Positions 5,603 to 6,154 of a stretch of DNA of 6,154 bases are shown piece by piece (position 1 is the first letter of the stretch; each line of letters begins with the position of its first letter). A model generated the notes under the pieces. It searched no databases. It was not told the origin of the DNA and was given only the letters and a program-made list of their open reading frames with translations. A program made the translations under genes and the position numbers. The DNA comes from Fibrobacterota bacterium (GTDB lineage Bacteria; Fibrobacterota; Chitinivibrionia; Chitinivibrionales; JANQEN01). The DNA lies in the NCBI GenBank assembly GCA_030619215.1, contig JAUXBV010000222.1, forward strand, positions 1 through 6,154, in the 5' to 3' direction.

Positions 5603-6154
5603 CTACCCGGCCTCTTTGTAAACTTTTTTATCATCAAAATTCACCCTTAACGCTCCCTCCTCACTTATTACAATTCTGGCAGAATATTTCTTCCCGTTTT
5701 TCTTACTGATAAACCCTTTTATGACATCAGTCTTTCTTTCAGTCAGGAGCATTACCATTTGCTCTTCGGTAAGCTGTTTCCCACCGAAACGGTTCCATAA
5801 AATAAAACCGCATTTTTCTTCATCTTCGCATCTGTATCCACGCTCAAAGCGCACCACCATCTTTGCATTACATTTTGGACATTTAATATCAGACTCGTCA
5901 TTTAAACGGAATTTAATTTTCCAGTTTTCGCTTATATATAGTCTTGCCCCAAATGTCTGGCTATATCCTCTCTTATGAAAGCCATGAATAAAACCTGTCT
6001 CCCTGTTTTCAACAAGCTCTTTCATTATCTCATAAGTAAGAACCTTCTGCCGGATTTCGCGGGGGATCCAGAAGGTGCATTCTTTATTTGAACATTTCCG
6101 GCCTAAGTAGAACGCATACATCCGTTTACCGCATTTTGGGCAAACCAAAGGTTC
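5603..6154 (-). CDS. Protein with two zinc-finger/topoisomerase C-terminal repeats (5' end outside window)
   Basis: The frame is open to the window edge (codons for Glu-Pro precede the TTG at 6148), so this is probably the last 183 residues of a longer protein. Two units of about 85 residues are visible. Each has a four-Cys zinc finger followed by a small alpha/beta repeat. Finger 1 is C5-X2-C8-X12-C21-X4-C26 and finger 2 is C92-X2-C95-X13-C109-X5-C115. The second repeat, with KQLTEEQMVMLL, TDVIKGFISKKNGKKYSARIV and LRVNF, closely follows the Toprim C-terminal repeat pattern at the ends of TopB/TopA-like topoisomerases; the first repeat is more diverged (TGFIHGFHKRGYS). A DNA-binding C-terminal region of a type IA topoisomerase is the simplest reading. 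These repeats also occur on other DNA enzymes or alone, and the catalytic part is not visible. The gene ends at TAG 5603-5605. Confidence 0.75.
   Translation of the reverse strand, partial: EPLVCPKCGKRMYAFYLGRKCSNKECTFWIPREIRQKVLTYEIMKELVENRETGFIHGFHKRGYSQTFGARLYISENWKIKFRLNDESDIKCPKCNAKMVVRFERGYRCEDEEKCGFILWNRFGGKQLTEEQMVMLLTERKTDVIKGFISKKNGKKYSARIVISEEGALRVNFDDKKVYKEAG

Noticed and set aside
6146..6148. TTG as the start of the zinc-finger repeat gene
   Set aside because: The frame continues to the window edge and the first finger begins two residues later, so the true start is probably outside.

Overview
The window (about 40% G+C by eye) looks like chromosomal DNA of a Gram-negative, two-membrane bacterium. 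It encodes a probable outer-membrane beta-barrel protein with a signal peptide and a C-terminal Phe, an exported thioredoxin and the peptidoglycan enzyme MltG. The mix (non-flagellar FliK-like coiled-coil protein, barrel with a possible YjbH-like character, topoisomerase-type zinc-finger repeats) is reminiscent of Fibrobacterota/Chitinivibrionia or a neighbouring FCB or candidate phylum. That placement is an impression from protein style and was not tested. No plasmid, phage, CRISPR, rRNA or tRNA signature is visible.

Layout. On the plus strand, positions 1-1545 hold the 3' part of a gene for a long coiled-coil protein ending in a FliK C-terminal-like domain; its start lies outside the window. 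Its stop codon runs into a 131-bp near-palindrome (1544-1674) that looks like a MITE or a giant hairpin. An AT-rich leader of about 200 bp follows, then a stand-alone cytoplasmic endonuclease/exonuclease/phosphatase (EEP) family enzyme (1888-2886).

On the minus strand, converging on the EEP gene, is a tightly packed cluster read from right to left. It contains mltG (4246-5274, possibly starting at 5376), an outer-membrane protein gene whose GTG start overlaps the mltG stop in a GTGA junction, and an exported thioredoxin gene that overlaps the outer-membrane gene by 43 bp. All three products act in or across the envelope, so a co-transcribed cell-envelope operon is likely. Candidate promoters lie in the AT-rich gap upstream (about 5500-5567). 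At the right edge, also on the minus strand, is the C-terminal part of a protein with two zinc-finger plus topoisomerase C-terminal repeats (5603-6154), cut by the window end.

The most unusual items are the large nested inverted repeat attached to the first stop codon, the FliK-like domain on a coiled-coil protein without flagellar neighbours, and an in-frame hydrophobic segment upstream of the conventional MltG start. Nothing here clearly amounts to a new defence or mobile system.
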